Shown: positions 1 to 9,772, numbered from the stretch's first letter. The stretch is DNA of 64,000 bases from Rhodococcus sp. W8901 (GCF_013348805.1 NZ_CP054690.1:4278001-4342000); one strand, 5' to 3'. Notes: generated by a model not told the origin, from the letters alone. Made by a program: numbers and translations.

Positions 1-473
1 GTGTCACCCACGCCCATGTCCTCGGCGACCGACTTGATGACCTCGTCGGCGGGGGTCATGTGGGGGTTCTGGACGACACCGAGCATCTTGCGGGCCTGCT
101 CGTAGTGCGGCGTGAGTTCGGAGTCCCAGTCGGTGATGTCGCGCCACTGCGGGTCCCGGAAGAACGACGACGGTGGCTTGTAGAGGGTGTTCGCGTAGTT
201 CAGGGAACCGCCGCCGACACCCGCGCCGGCGAGGATCAGAACGTCGCGCAGCAGGTGCACGCGCTGGATGCCGTAGCAGCCCAACGCCGGTGCCCAGAGG
301 AAGCGCTTGAGGTCCCAGCTGGTCTTCGCGAAGTCGGCGTCGGCGTAGCGGCGCCCGGCCTCGAGCACACCGACCTTGTAGCCCTTCTCCACCAGCCGGA
401 GCGCGGTGACGCTTCCACCGAAGCCGGAGCCGACGATCAGCACGTCGTAGTCGGTCGCGCGCTGCTTGCCCAT
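1..473 (-). CDS. choD: Cholesterol oxidase / GMC-family oxidoreductase, N-terminal part (runs off the left edge)
   Basis: Only the first about 157 codons are in the window. The protein starts MGKQRATDYDVLIVGSGFGG, a Rossmann FAD-binding motif (GxGxxG at about residues 16-21) following a YDVLIVGSG strand. A second typical GMC stretch, GAGVGGGSLNYANT, follows at about residue 95. These fit the ChoD-type cholesterol/steroid oxidoreductases of mycolic actinomycetes. In M. tuberculosis choD lies directly downstream of guaB3, as here, which supports the name. The family oxidises 3-beta-hydroxysteroids, but the true substrate of ChoD proteins is disputed, so substrate is inference. ATG at 473 is the only good start before the FAD motif. 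A 61-bp inverted repeat lies in the upstream gap. Confidence 0.85.
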   Translation of the reverse strand, partial: MGKQRATDYDVLIVGSGFGGSVTALRLVEKGYKVGVLEAGRRYADADFAKTSWDLKRFLWAPALGCYGIQRVHLLRDVLILAGAGVGGGSLNYANTLYKPPSSFFRDPQWRDITDWDSELTPHYEQARKMLGVVQNPHMTPADEVIKSVAEDMGVGD

Positions 474-597
474 AGGACACCTCCACCATGAACGGATTTG
501 TTACTCGCCAGTATGCACCGCAGTCCTGTGACTCGTACCACAAGGGTGCCCTAACTGTAACCACCGGTCGCACGAACGGTGGCGGTTCCCCGAAACG

Positions 598-658
598 CCT
601 GTGGCCGAATGTCACACCGGTTCAGTTCAACTGAACGGATGTGACATTCGGCCACAGG
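598..658. repeat. 61-bp near-perfect inverted repeat between guaB3 and choD
   Basis: Two 30-bp arms (598-627 and 629-658) pair around a single central base at 628. Only two of the thirty pairs mismatch (617/639 and 619/637). The outer arm contains GTGGCCGAATGTCACA and the inner part is GTTCAGTT/AACTGAAC. It begins 11 bases past the stop of guaB3 and 125 bases before the choD start. It may terminate guaB3 transcription, though no T-run follows, or be a binding site for a dimeric regulator of choD. Confidence 0.8.
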
Positions 659-669
659 AACGAGGTGGA

Positions 670-1809
670 TCAGGCGCGAACGCTCAGGCCGACCTTCTGG
701 AACTCCTTGAGGTCGGAGTAGCCCGACTTCGCCATCGAGCGGCGCAGGCCGCCGACGAAGTTGAGCGAACCGTACGGGTCGTCCGACGGCCCGTTCAGGA
801 CCTGGTCGAGCGCCGGACGCTCGCCGTACGAGACCGGCAGCAGCGAGCCACGCGGCATCGACGGGTGCGCGGCCGCGGACGGCCAGAACCAGCCACCGCC
901 CGGAGCCTCCTGCGCCACCGCGAGGGGCGCACCGATGACGGCCGCGTCGGCACCGCATGCGATGGCCTTCGCGAAGTCGCCCGACGACGTGATGTCGCCG
1001 TCGGCGATGACGTGGACGTAGCGTCCGCCGGTCTCGTCGAGGTAGTCCCGGCGAGCCGCGGCGGCGTCGGCGATCGCCGTCGCCATCGGCACGCCGATGC
1101 CGAGCACCTCACGGGTGGTGGTGGCGCCCTCGGTGGAGCCGTAGCCCACGATGACGCCGGCCGCGCCCGTACGCATCAGATGCAGCGCGGTGCGGTGGTC
1201 GCTCACACCACCGGCGATGACCGGGACGTCCAACTCGGAGATGAACGTCTTGAGGTTCAGCGGCTCGCTCTCGCCGTGCGCGACGTGCTCGGCCGAGATG
1301 ATCGTGCCGTGGATGACCAGCAGGTCGATGCCGGCCTTCACGAGCGCCGGGGTGAGCGCGCGGGCGTTCTGCGGGCTGACGCGGACAGCTGTGGTGACAC
1401 CGGCGTCGCGGACCTGCGCGACCGCTGCCGCGAGCAGCTCGGGCTGCAGCGGCGCGGCGTGCAGTTCCTGCAGGCGTGCGACGGCTGCGTCGGGATCGAT
1501 CTCCTTCTCGGCCATCTCGGCGAGCTCGGCGAGCTTGACCTCGACGTCGGCGTGCCGACCCCACAGGCCCTCACCGTTGATGACACCGAGACCGCCGGCC
1601 TTGCCGAGCTCGATCGCGAACGACGGCGACACCAGCGCGTCGGTCGGATGAGCCAGGACGGGGATGTCGAAGCGGTACGCATCGATCTGCCAGGCCGTCG
1701 ACACCTCCTTCGAGGAACGGGTCCGGCGAGAGGGAACGATGTTGATGTCGTCCAACTCGTAGGTGCGTCGGGCAGTTCTGCCCATGCCGATTTCGACGAG
1801 GTCGCGCAC
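670..1809 (-). CDS. guaB3: GuaB3 family IMP dehydrogenase-related protein
   Basis: The 379-residue protein has the IMPDH/GMP reductase TIM-barrel fold without the CBS domain pair found in the gene upstream. It starts MRDLVEIGMGRTARRTYELD and carries phosphate-binding stretches such as GAAGVIVGYGS. Its length and start match the actinobacterial GuaB3 family, always found just downstream of guaB2. The family was long annotated as IMP dehydrogenase but lacks the canonical GSICTTR catalytic cysteine loop, so the exact reaction is uncertain. The gap to guaB2 is only 30 bases, indicating an operon. ATG 1809 is chosen because the family begins with this MRDLVEIG sequence. Confidence 0.9.
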   Translation of the reverse strand: MRDLVEIGMGRTARRTYELDDINIVPSRRTRSSKEVSTAWQIDAYRFDIPVLAHPTDALVSPSFAIELGKAGGLGVINGEGLWGRHADVEVKLAELAEMAEKEIDPDAAVARLQELHAAPLQPELLAAAVAQVRDAGVTTAVRVSPQNARALTPALVKAGIDLLVIHGTIISAEHVAHGESEPLNLKTFISELDVPVIAGGVSDHRTALHLMRTGAAGVIVGYGSTEGATTTREVLGIGVPMATAIADAAAARRDYLDETGGRYVHVIADGDITSSGDFAKAIACGADAAVIGAPLAVAQEAPGGGWFWPSAAAHPSMPRGSLLPVSYGERPALDQVLNGPSDDPYGSLNFVGGLRRSMAKSGYSDLKEFQKVGLSVRA

Positions 1810-1839
1810 GCGCGCCCCTTTCTCGATTGTTATGAGTGC

Positions 1840-3534
<1,695 letters not shown>

Positions 3535-3571
3535 CTAGCGCAGACCGGGATGAACTGCGTACCGTGGTGTT

Positions 3572-3976
3572 GTGCGCGATCAACTGCCTCCCGGTCTTCC
3601 GCCGGACCCCTTCGCCGGTGACCCTGCCGACCCGTCTGCTGCGCTCGACGCGATCGAGCCGGGCCAGCCGCTGGATCCCCATGAGCGTCTCGCCGTGGAG
3701 GAGGACCTCGCGGACCTCGCCGTCTACGAGGCGCTGCTCGGCCACCGTGGAATTCGCGGACTGGTCGTGTGCTGCGAGGACTGCCAGCAGGACCACTACC
3801 ACGACTGGGACATGCTGCGCGCGAACCTGCTCCAGCTGCTCGTCGACGGCACGGTCCGCCCGCACGAGCCCGCGTACGACCCGTCGCCCGACGCGTACGT
3901 CACCTGGGACTACTGCCGCGGCTACGCGGACGCCTCGATGAACGACGCCCTCCACGGCGACGGCTTCGAACTCTGA
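3572..3976 (+). CDS. DUF5319 family conserved actinobacterial protein
   Basis: A small acidic protein of 134 residues with a GTG start. It contains a cysteine-histidine patch, VVCCEDCQQDHYHDWDMLR at about residues 66-84, and another cysteine in WDYCRGYAD, which suggests metal binding. No signal peptide or membrane segment is seen. It corresponds by position (beside guaB2, facing the sigD region) to the DUF5319 gene of mycobacteria. Its function is unknown. It is transcribed away from guaB2 across a 208-bp divergent promoter gap and ends at a strong hairpin. Confidence 0.85.
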   Translation: MRDQLPPGLPPDPFAGDPADPSAALDAIEPGQPLDPHERLAVEEDLADLAVYEALLGHRGIRGLVVCCEDCQQDHYHDWDMLRANLLQLLVDGTVRPHEPAYDPSPDAYVTWDYCRGYADASMNDALHGDGFEL

Positions 3977-3995
3977 GAGTCACCCCTCGACGGCT

Positions 3996-4026
3996 ACGGC
4001 CCGGCAAGCATTGCTTGCCGGGCCGT
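3996..4026. terminator. Perfect hairpin between convergent genes
   Basis: Fifteen-base arms (3996-4010 and 4012-4026, core GGCCCGGCAAGCA) pair perfectly around one base. It lies between the stop codons of the DUF5319 gene and the convergent anti-sigma gene, so it probably terminates both. Confidence 0.8.
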
Positions 4027-4056
4027 ACTCGTTCGTGCGGGATCCATCCTGAATCG

Positions 4057-5037
4057 TCAGGGCGAGGGCGTCACCGGCGGCTGTCCGCCCAGTGAGCCAC
4101 TCGTGGCCCGTGTGGTCGACGTCGCAGGCGGCGTCGTCGTGGTCGTCGTGGGAGGCGGCGTCTCGGACGTCGCGGTCGCCGGGTTCGGTGAGGAGGTCGC
4201 CGATGGCGATGGCGACTGTGACGGCGCTGTCGAGGTGCCCGGAATCACGCCCTGGATGCGGGGGTCGATCGTGGGCGACGGCCACTCCGTGACCGGAACC
4301 GACGTCTCCAGCCCCGGACTGGTGGACGACGAGTCGCCGGCGGTGGCGGGTGGCGGGGTCGTCGTCGGCGGCACGTTCGGAGCCTGTGGCGGCACGACCT
4401 TCCCCAACTCGGTCAGGAGTCGGTCGCGCCACACGTTCAGCTCGTCCCGGGTCCCGGCCTCGTTGACGGCGCTCGCGCGCGCACCGGCCGAGTCGAGCTT
4501 GGCCTTCGCGCCGACCGCATCACCCGACGCGATGAGACGTTCGGCCTCCTGGAGGTTGGACGTCGTGTCGATCTTCGCGACGGTGGAGGCCGCCCGCTCG
4601 GTGAAGACCACCTGCTTGACGCCCCACAGCGGGTCGCCCGGTTCGGCGTTGTACGAGAAGATGCTCATGCCGCCCATCGCGATCGCGACGACGGCGGCGG
4701 CCGCGGCGATCGGTCGGAGCAGTCGGAGTTGGCTGCGCCCGGACCGCGACCGGGTCGACAGTGAGTCCTGCGCCTCGAGTTCGCGGTGGACGCGGGCAAC
4801 GATGTCGTCGAGGTCCGGTTCAGCCGGCAGGGGCTGCGCCAGGATCTCGGTCCGCCAGTTCGCGAGCAGCGCGGCGACCTGGTATTCCTCAGGACTGTCG
4901 GTTGCGACGGGACGGTCGCCGGCGATCGCGTCGATCAGCGCATCGTCGCGACGCACCGCGGCGACGTCGACGGGCGTGCCGTTTCCAGCGAGATCGGCGT
5001 GGGGATCGCCCGGCTCGCCATTCTGGCCCCTAGCCAT
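4057..5037 (-). CDS. rsdA: Anti-sigma-D factor, RsdA type
   Basis: The 326-residue protein begins MARGQNGEPGDPHADLAGNG. A charged cytoplasmic N-terminal region carries the probable sigma-binding segment at about residues 45-100 (YQVAALLANWRTEILAQPLP, then EPDLDDIVARVHREL). One membrane helix follows at about 108-130 (PIAAAAAVVAIAMGGMSIF). The outer part has a short helical region and a long Pro/Thr/Ser-rich tail. This matches the mycobacterial RsdA (Rv3413c) layout. It overlaps the end of sigD by eight bases, so the two are translationally coupled. A GTG at 5046 is an alternative start. It should hold SigD at the membrane until released by proteolysis; the releasing signal is not known. Confidence 0.85.
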   Translation of the reverse strand: MARGQNGEPGDPHADLAGNGTPVDVAAVRRDDALIDAIAGDRPVATDSPEEYQVAALLANWRTEILAQPLPAEPDLDDIVARVHRELEAQDSLSTRSRSGRSQLRLLRPIAAAAAVVAIAMGGMSIFSYNAEPGDPLWGVKQVVFTERAASTVAKIDTTSNLQEAERLIASGDAVGAKAKLDSAGARASAVNEAGTRDELNVWRDRLLTELGKVVPPQAPNVPPTTTPPPATAGDSSSTSPGLETSVPVTEWPSPTIDPRIQGVIPGTSTAPSQSPSPSATSSPNPATATSETPPPTTTTTTPPATSTTRATSGSLGGQPPVTPSP

Positions 5038-5608
5038 GCCTCTCACCTGCTCTCGTCACTTCCTTCTTCAACTTGGCAATGGCTCGGTGTTGAGCCACCC
5101 GCACCGCGCCAGCGGTGCTTCCGACTGCTGCTGCCGTCTCCTCCGCCGACAGACCGACGACGAGCCGAAGGACGAGGATCTCGCGGTGCTTCTCGGGAAG
5201 CGTCTGAAGCAGTGCGTTCACCTGTCGGCTCGTCTCCGAACTCAGCGCCCGCTCTTCGGGACTGTCGTCGGAGGAAACGACATCTGGTACTTCAGCAACT
5301 GGATCGGATTTGTTACGCGCAGCGTTTCGGTGAGCGTCAGCGACCTTGTGTGCGGCGATGCCGTAGACGAAAGCCATGAACGGACGACCCTGATCCTGGT
5401 AGCGCGGAAGTGCCGTCATCACCGCGAGGCACACCTCCTGCGCCACATCGTCCGCGGACAACTGCCCACGCTCCGCGGCGCCGACCCTGGCACGGCAATA
5501 GCGCACGACCAGAGGGCGAATACTCTTCAGGACCTGGGCCAGAGCATTCCGATCGCCCTGCGCTGCGGCAGCGACGGCGGAGTTCAACTCCTCACCCGTG
5601 TTAGACAT
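5030..5608 (-). CDS. sigD: ECF RNA polymerase sigma factor SigD
   Basis: A 192-residue sigma-70 family factor. Region 2 is visible in LVVRYCRARVG...DDVAQEVCLAVM and RPFMAFVYGIAAHKVADAHR. Region 4 (LLQTLPEKHREILVLRLVVG and AVGSTAGAVRVAQHRAIAKL) ends at about residue 185. SigD in mycobacteria controls a small set of stationary-phase and envelope genes. The gene overlaps the downstream anti-sigma gene, the usual layout for an ECF pair. ATG 5608 (MSNTGEELNSA) fits the family; the in-frame upstream extension is Arg-rich and not family-like. Confidence 0.93.
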   Translation of the reverse strand: MSNTGEELNSAVAAAAQGDRNALAQVLKSIRPLVVRYCRARVGAAERGQLSADDVAQEVCLAVMTALPRYQDQGRPFMAFVYGIAAHKVADAHRNAARNKSDPVAEVPDVVSSDDSPEERALSSETSRQVNALLQTLPEKHREILVLRLVVGLSAEETAAAVGSTAGAVRVAQHRAIAKLKKEVTRAGERHG

Positions 5609-5737
5609 CGTCAGCGCGAATCCTGGCGTTACAGTGGCACGTCCCCCCAGCCGGGTGTGCTTCCGCCTCACGGCGGAACGTCTGTAAGAGTAACGACAGA
5701 GTCCGACGCGTCAGTGCATCGTTCGAATATCGGGCGG

Positions 5738-6577
5738 TCATTTCGAGAACCTCCCGCCCCGGCGAGCGATCGCATCGGCGCATTCGTCACGGATCGCTCG
5801 TGCGGCCGGATTCGGGCGCACGCCGTCCACCAACATCGCTGCCGCCCATCGCAACGGGACCAGTCCGTGTGCACCGGCGTCGACGAGCACCCGCTCCGCG
5901 GTCTCGAGTGCGAGGTCCGGCTCGGGCCTTCCGGTCGCCGACGCCGCGAACAGCAGCTCGGACTTGATCCGATGCCGCACGGACGGGCAGTCGGCCGAGC
6001 GGTCGACCGCAGCCTGAGCATGGACGGTTGCGGCGGCGAAGTCTCCGGCCGCGAGCGCGATCTCGGCCGTCACCCAGTGCAGTCTCACGTACTGACGCCA
6101 CAGCGTGTCCGGTTCGCCGACCGCAGACAGGTACGCCTCGCAGCGGACGAGGAGCGTGCGCCCCAACGCCAGCCGACCGCATCCCAGCGCGTCGGCAGCA
6201 AGTCCCGTCAGAGCATCGCAGCGTGCCTCGTGCCACCATCGGTCGCCGGTACGGGTCATCCCGATCAGCGCCAGCGCGGCACCGTCGTAGCCGGAAGCGA
6301 GGGCGTGGGCGCCGAGCTGCCGCAGCAGGGATGCCTGTGTGCTGGCCGCGAGCGAGGCCACCGCCGGCTCGGTCGCGGACATCCGGCGCAGCGGTTCGAG
6401 CTCGGCCCGGGCCTGCGCGTACCGCCCCTGTCCACCCAGTGCGACGGCGCGCAACCAGCGCCCCAGCGGATCGGCAGGTACCGGCAACGGGTTCCGTCCG
6501 GGATCCGAACCGAAGGCGGCGCCCCCAAGACCGTGCGAGTCGTGAGAGCCGTGCGGGTCGTGCGGGTCGTGCGGCAT
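5738..6577 (-). CDS. Conserved helical-repeat protein, Rv3415c-like
   Basis: A 279-residue protein, almost all alpha-helical and alanine-rich, with repeated helix pairs resembling TPR-type repeats (for example GRWLRAVALGGQGRYAQARA and HWVTAEIALAAGDFAAATVH). The N-terminus MPHDPHDPHGSHDSHGLGG is rich in His and Asp. In M. tuberculosis a gene of this type sits between sigD and whiB3, as here. Its function is unknown. ATG 6577 is chosen because the upstream in-frame stretch is encoded by a 10-bp tandem repeat that cannot keep a reading frame, and the shorter protein is close to the 275-residue mycobacterial length. Confidence 0.75.
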   Translation of the reverse strand: MPHDPHDPHGSHDSHGLGGAAFGSDPGRNPLPVPADPLGRWLRAVALGGQGRYAQARAELEPLRRMSATEPAVASLAASTQASLLRQLGAHALASGYDGAALALIGMTRTGDRWWHEARCDALTGLAADALGCGRLALGRTLLVRCEAYLSAVGEPDTLWRQYVRLHWVTAEIALAAGDFAAATVHAQAAVDRSADCPSVRHRIKSELLFAASATGRPEPDLALETAERVLVDAGAHGLVPLRWAAAMLVDGVRPNPAARAIRDECADAIARRGGRFSK

Positions 6578-7139
6578 CCGGTGATCATGCCACTGCGGGC
6601 GCCGACGCCATTCCGCATACCGGTCGGCCGACGTCCGATCCCGCCCCGATAGCCCCCGATAGCCCCCGATAGCCATTGCAGACGCGACTGAAGACACACG
6701 ATGAACCGTTGAAACTTCTCCAACTGGACGACCTGTTAATAATGTTCGTGCACCATAAAGGCGATTCGCCGCGCGAACATGATTCAAATTTGAAGAATAT
6801 GTGGCGTCGAGGTTAACGAGAATCGCCGAACAATACTCCAGAGTAACCAACCAGTCGGGGAGAATCAGGACGATCGTCCAGGTGAGGGCAACGTCGGCCA
6901 ACGCGGAAGCGATCGACCCCCGTGTCGCTACGCAATCACAGCCGCCGCCCCATGTAAATGTCCAGGGCGTTAATTCTTGGCTCCAGGGATATGGAAATCA
7001 CCACTCAGCGTAAGTGTTGACGGGATTTCATATGCCCCTTTACGGTTGCGGGGCGTAACCGATTTCATAGGTCTTGTCATCCCGGGGGGTGGCGGGCCGC
7101 TCGCAGCGTCACCGCGAGCCTGCTGACAGAGGAGTCCTG
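6578..7139. promoter_or_regulatory. 562-bp AT-rich divergent intergenic region upstream of whiB3
   Basis: No gene is evident here. The part from about 6700 to 6850 is clearly lower in GC than the rest of the window, with runs such as GTTAATAATG and GATTCAAATTTGAAGAATAT. It separates the Rv3415c-like gene from whiB3 and must hold both promoters. Long leaders are known in front of whiB genes in actinomycetes. I cannot identify exact promoter boxes. Confidence 0.5.
6643..6674. repeat. Short 10-bp tandem repeat
   Basis: The unit AGCCCCCGAT recurs with ten-base spacing about three times upstream of the preferred start of the Rv3415c-like gene. The period is not a multiple of three, which argues against this stretch being coding. 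Confidence 0.6.
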
Positions 7140-7430
7140 ATGCCTGTTCCGAATCATCTTCCCGGCCCGAATGCCGATATCTGGGATTGGCAGATGCACG
7201 GGTTGTGTCGTGGTGTGGACTCCGCCGTGTTCTTCCACCCGGACGGCGAACGTGGCCGTGCTCGGGCCCAGCGGGAAAGCCGCGCGAAGGAGATGTGCCA
7301 ACAGTGCCCGGTGCTGGCACAGTGCCGCAACCACGCGCTGTCGGTGTGCGAGCCGTACGGGATCTGGGGTGGGATGTCGGAGTCCGAGCGCGAGATGCTG
7401 ACCAGGCAGTCGCGCCGCCGCATCGCTTAG
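7140..7430 (+). CDS. whiB3: WhiB3-type iron-sulfur transcription regulator
   Basis: A 96-residue protein with the four WhiB cluster cysteines at C23, C53, C56 and C62 (C-x29-C-x2-C-x5-C) and the conserved turn GIWGGM at residues 74-79. These ligate a [4Fe-4S] cluster that senses oxygen, nitric oxide and redox state. WhiB3 works with the main sigma factor and in mycobacteria controls lipid synthesis and redox balance. A fifth cysteine (C70) is present. ATG 7140 follows GAGGAGT and fits the WhiB3 length. The assignment to WhiB3 rests on the conserved position next to the sigD region. Confidence 0.9.
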   Translation: MPVPNHLPGPNADIWDWQMHGLCRGVDSAVFFHPDGERGRARAQRESRAKEMCQQCPVLAQCRNHALSVCEPYGIWGGMSESEREMLTRQSRRRIA

Positions 7431-7465
7431 GGGTGCCCGTCACCCGTAGGTGAGTACACGCGCAG

Positions 7466-7501
7466 GCCCGGGTAGACCTCGACGTCGAGGTCTCCCCGGG
7501 C
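7466..7501 (+). terminator. Terminator-like hairpin after whiB3
   Basis: An outer stem GCCCGGG/CCCGGGC (7466-7472 and 7495-7501) encloses an 18-bp perfect palindrome (7475-7492) with one mismatch pair between them. It lies 35 bases after the whiB3 stop and before the fasciclin-gene promoter. Confidence 0.7.
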
Positions 7502-7521
7502 GCAGTCGTGTCCGCGTCGAC

Positions 7522-7548
7522 CCATCCGCGGCGTCCGGTACTCCGAAT
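7522..7548 (+). promoter_or_regulatory. SigK-like promoter for the fasciclin gene
   Basis: CCATCC at 7522-7527 and CCGAAT at 7543-7548, separated by 15 bases, match the boxes known for mycobacterial SigK promoters. The site is 46 bases upstream of the fasciclin-protein start. The sigK gene is the next gene downstream, so the match is supported by context. Confidence 0.6.
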
Positions 7549-7594
7549 GCCTTTCCGACAGTGCTGAAGACCATCCCGTCAGGAAGGCAGTCCC

Positions 7595-8257
7595 ATGAAC
7601 ATCAAGACGTCCCGCCGCATCGCCGTAGCCGCCACCACATCGATCGCGTTGCTCGGTGTCGCTGCGTGTTCGTCCGACGACAACTCCGGCGACGCCCCGA
7701 CGACGAGCACCACGACATCAGGTTCGGCGGAGTCCGGAATGATGTCCTCGGGTGCCACCGCCGCGGCCGCGAACCCGGTCGGTCCGGGCTGTGCAGAGTA
7801 CGCAGCGATGGTTCCCGACGGCCCGGGCTCGGTCAGCGGCATGGCACAGGATCCCGTCACGGTCGCCGCGTCGAACAACCCCATGCTGACGACACTCACC
7901 GCCGCGGTGTCCGGCCAACTCAATCCCGACGTCAACCTCGTCGACACGCTCAACGGCGGCCAGTTCACGGTGTTCGCTCCCACCGATGCGGCGTTCGCAA
8001 AGCTCGATCCGGCGACCGTCGAGACGCTGAAGACCGACGACGCCCTGCTGACCAAGATCCTCACGTACCACGTGGTTCCGGGACAGTTGGCCCCCAGCCA
8101 GGTCGACGGGACCCACGCGACGGTGGAGGGCTCCGACGTCACCGTCACCGGGTCCGGAGACAACCTGAAGGTGAACGAGGCCGGAGTCGTGTGCGGCGGC
8201 GTGCAGACGGCGAACGCGACCGTGTACCTCGTGGACTCGGTGCTGATGCCGCAGTAG
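7595..8257 (+). CDS. Fasciclin-domain lipoprotein (MPT83/MPB70-like)
   Basis: A 220-residue exported protein. The signal peptide ends in the lipobox VAAC with the lipidated cysteine at residue 25. A Ser/Thr-rich linker follows, then one FAS1 domain from about residue 85 ([53 protein letters not shown]). MPT70 and MPT83 of M. tuberculosis are the main targets of SigK, and sigK with its anti-sigma gene is directly downstream here. Molecular function is unclear; FAS1 domains mediate adhesion in other systems. GGAAGGCAG gives a fair ribosome site before ATG 7595. Confidence 0.9.
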   Translation: MNIKTSRRIAVAATTSIALLGVAACSSDDNSGDAPTTSTTTSGSAESGMMSSGATAAAANPVGPGCAEYAAMVPDGPGSVSGMAQDPVTVAASNNPMLTTLTAAVSGQLNPDVNLVDTLNGGQFTVFAPTDAAFAKLDPATVETLKTDDALLTKILTYHVVPGQLAPSQVDGTHATVEGSDVTVTGSGDNLKVNEAGVVCGGVQTANATVYLVDSVLMPQ

Positions 8258-8320
8258 TCATAGTCACGACGGTCCACGACCATGCCACTACGAGCCGCCC
8301 ACTCCGGGAGGATCCGGCCG

Positions 8321-8986
8321 ATGAACGCTACGGTGGTCCTCGATGCACTCGAACGAGGACACGTGAGCTCGGCCGGATCCTCCGGCGGCGATGACGCATG
8401 CCCCGTCGACAACGGGAAGCTCGTCGCCGCCCGCCACGAGGAATCGGTTCACCTGCGAAAGTTGTTGGCGGATATCGCCGAAGGTGACCGCGCTGCGTTC
8501 GCGGACTTCTACGATCGGACCGGCGCGCGGGTGTACGGCATGGTCCTGCGGGTCCTGCGTGACCCCGGGTTCTCGGAGGAGACCACTCAGGAGGTCTACC
8601 TCCAGGTGTGGAGATCGGCCGGCAACTTCGATCCCGAACGCGGATCACCACTCTCGTGGCTGATGACGCTCGCCCACCGCCGCGCGGTCGACCGGGTGCG
8701 GTCGGAACAGTCCCACTCCGATCGTGAGGTGGTCTACGAGACTGCGAACCGCGTGGACGAGTTCGATCAGGTCACGGAGGATGTGCAGCACCGCGCCGAA
8801 CGGCAGGCAGTTCTGGACTGCCTCCAGGCGTTGACCGACATTCAACGACAATCGGTCACGCTCGCCTACTACGGCGGCCGGACGTACCGCGAGGTGGCGG
8901 CCGAACTCGGGGTGGCGGTGCCGACCGTGAAGTCACGGATCAGAGACGGATTGACAAGGCTCAGAGGCTGCCTGGGGGTGATATGA
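8321..8986 (+). CDS. sigK: ECF RNA polymerase sigma factor SigK
   Basis: A sigma-70 family protein of about 221 residues. Region 2 includes RAAFADFYDRTGARVYGMVL and GFSEETTQEVYLQVWRSAG; region 4 includes LTDIQRQSVTLAYYGGRTYR and AELGVAVPTVKSRIRDGLT. The following gene encodes an RskA-type anti-sigma factor with one base between stop and start, and the gene upstream is a fasciclin lipoprotein, the classical SigK target. ATG 8321 is preferred because GGGAGG lies about nine bases upstream; ATG 8282 is an alternative. Expression probably comes from the SigK-like promoter before the fasciclin gene. Confidence 0.9.
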   Translation: MNATVVLDALERGHVSSAGSSGGDDACPVDNGKLVAARHEESVHLRKLLADIAEGDRAAFADFYDRTGARVYGMVLRVLRDPGFSEETTQEVYLQVWRSAGNFDPERGSPLSWLMTLAHRRAVDRVRSEQSHSDREVVYETANRVDEFDQVTEDVQHRAERQAVLDCLQALTDIQRQSVTLAYYGGRTYREVAAELGVAVPTVKSRIRDGLTRLRGCLGVI

Positions 8987-8987
8987 G

Positions 8988-9692
8988 ATGGACGACGATC
9001 TGATCGAATGGGCGCACGCCTGTGCGCTGCACGCCCTCGACGACTCCGAGCGACGCGACCTCGACGCACGACTGGCGGAGGCGGACGAGGCGACTCGCGC
9101 CGAGTTCGACGCCGCGGTCCGGCTGGCCCGCGAGACGATGGCCGCCGCCAGCTCCCTCGTCGCAGTCACGCCGCCGGCATCCCTGCGCCACAATCTGATC
9201 CGTCAGGTCACGGGCGACGAACTCGCGGCCCGTCGGACGCCCGGGCGCCGATGGCGGATCGCGATCGCGTCCGTTGCCGCTGCGGTGGCACTGCTCGCCG
9301 GCGGCGTGGTCATCGGTCACCAGATCACGGAGACCCCGCCGACACCGTCGGTCACCGCGCAGATCCTCGACGCACCCGACATGCACTCGGTGACAGCCGA
9401 GATTCCGGGTGGCGGCACGGCCACCACGATGTACTCGAAGGACGCGAACGCGGCGATGCTGGTGATGAACGGTGTCACGCCGCCGAAGTCGGACACCGTC
9501 TACCAGATGTGGCTGGTACGTGGCGACGAGCCGGTGCCGGCCGGCACGATGGGCCCCGACCAGGTGTCCCCCACCACGACCGCGGTGCTCGAGGGCATCG
9601 ACGGTGCCACCCAGCTCGGTTTCACGGTGGAACCGCCCGGCGGGTCGACGTCCCCGACGGGCGACATGTTCGCGTCCATCCCGCTCACCTGA
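8988..9692 (+). CDS. rskA: Anti-sigma-K factor RskA
   Basis: A 234-residue single-pass membrane protein. The cytoplasmic N-terminal anti-sigma domain (MDDDLIEWAHACALHALDDS and following helices) is followed by a membrane helix at about residues 88-108 (AIASVAAAVALLAGGVVIG). The outer domain contains the RskA-type stretch DTVYQMWLVRGDEPVPAGTM. It binds and silences SigK; regulated proteolysis releases the sigma factor. It starts one base after the sigK stop, so the pair is coupled. Confidence 0.92.
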   Translation: MDDDLIEWAHACALHALDDSERRDLDARLAEADEATRAEFDAAVRLARETMAAASSLVAVTPPASLRHNLIRQVTGDELAARRTPGRRWRIAIASVAAAVALLAGGVVIGHQITETPPTPSVTAQILDAPDMHSVTAEIPGGGTATTMYSKDANAAMLVMNGVTPPKSDTVYQMWLVRGDEPVPAGTMGPDQVSPTTTAVLEGIDGATQLGFTVEPPGGSTSPTGDMFASIPLT

Positions 9693-9716
9693 TCCGATGC
9701 GGGTCCCCGAAAGCCG

Positions 9717-9748
9717 AAGACCCCCGGACGAAACCGTCCGGGGGTCTT
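9717..9748. terminator. Strong hairpin between convergent rskA and groEL1
   Basis: GACCCCCGGACG (9719-9730) pairs with CGTCCGGGGGTC (9735-9746), with A-T pairs extending the stem on both sides and T-rich sequence after it. It should end both convergent transcripts. Confidence 0.85.
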
Positions 9749-9772
9749 TCGTCTCAGCTGGTGCCGAGGAGA

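Noticed and set aside
598-658. CRP/GlxR-type operator reading of the large palindrome
   Set aside because: TGTG and TCACA parts are present but the spacing differs from the TGTGA-N6-TCACA consensus, so I do not name the factor.
4103-6652. A 849-residue plus-strand frame across rsdA, sigD and the Rv3415c-like gene
   Set aside because: Antisense of three conserved genes, no recognisable motif and no fitting start.
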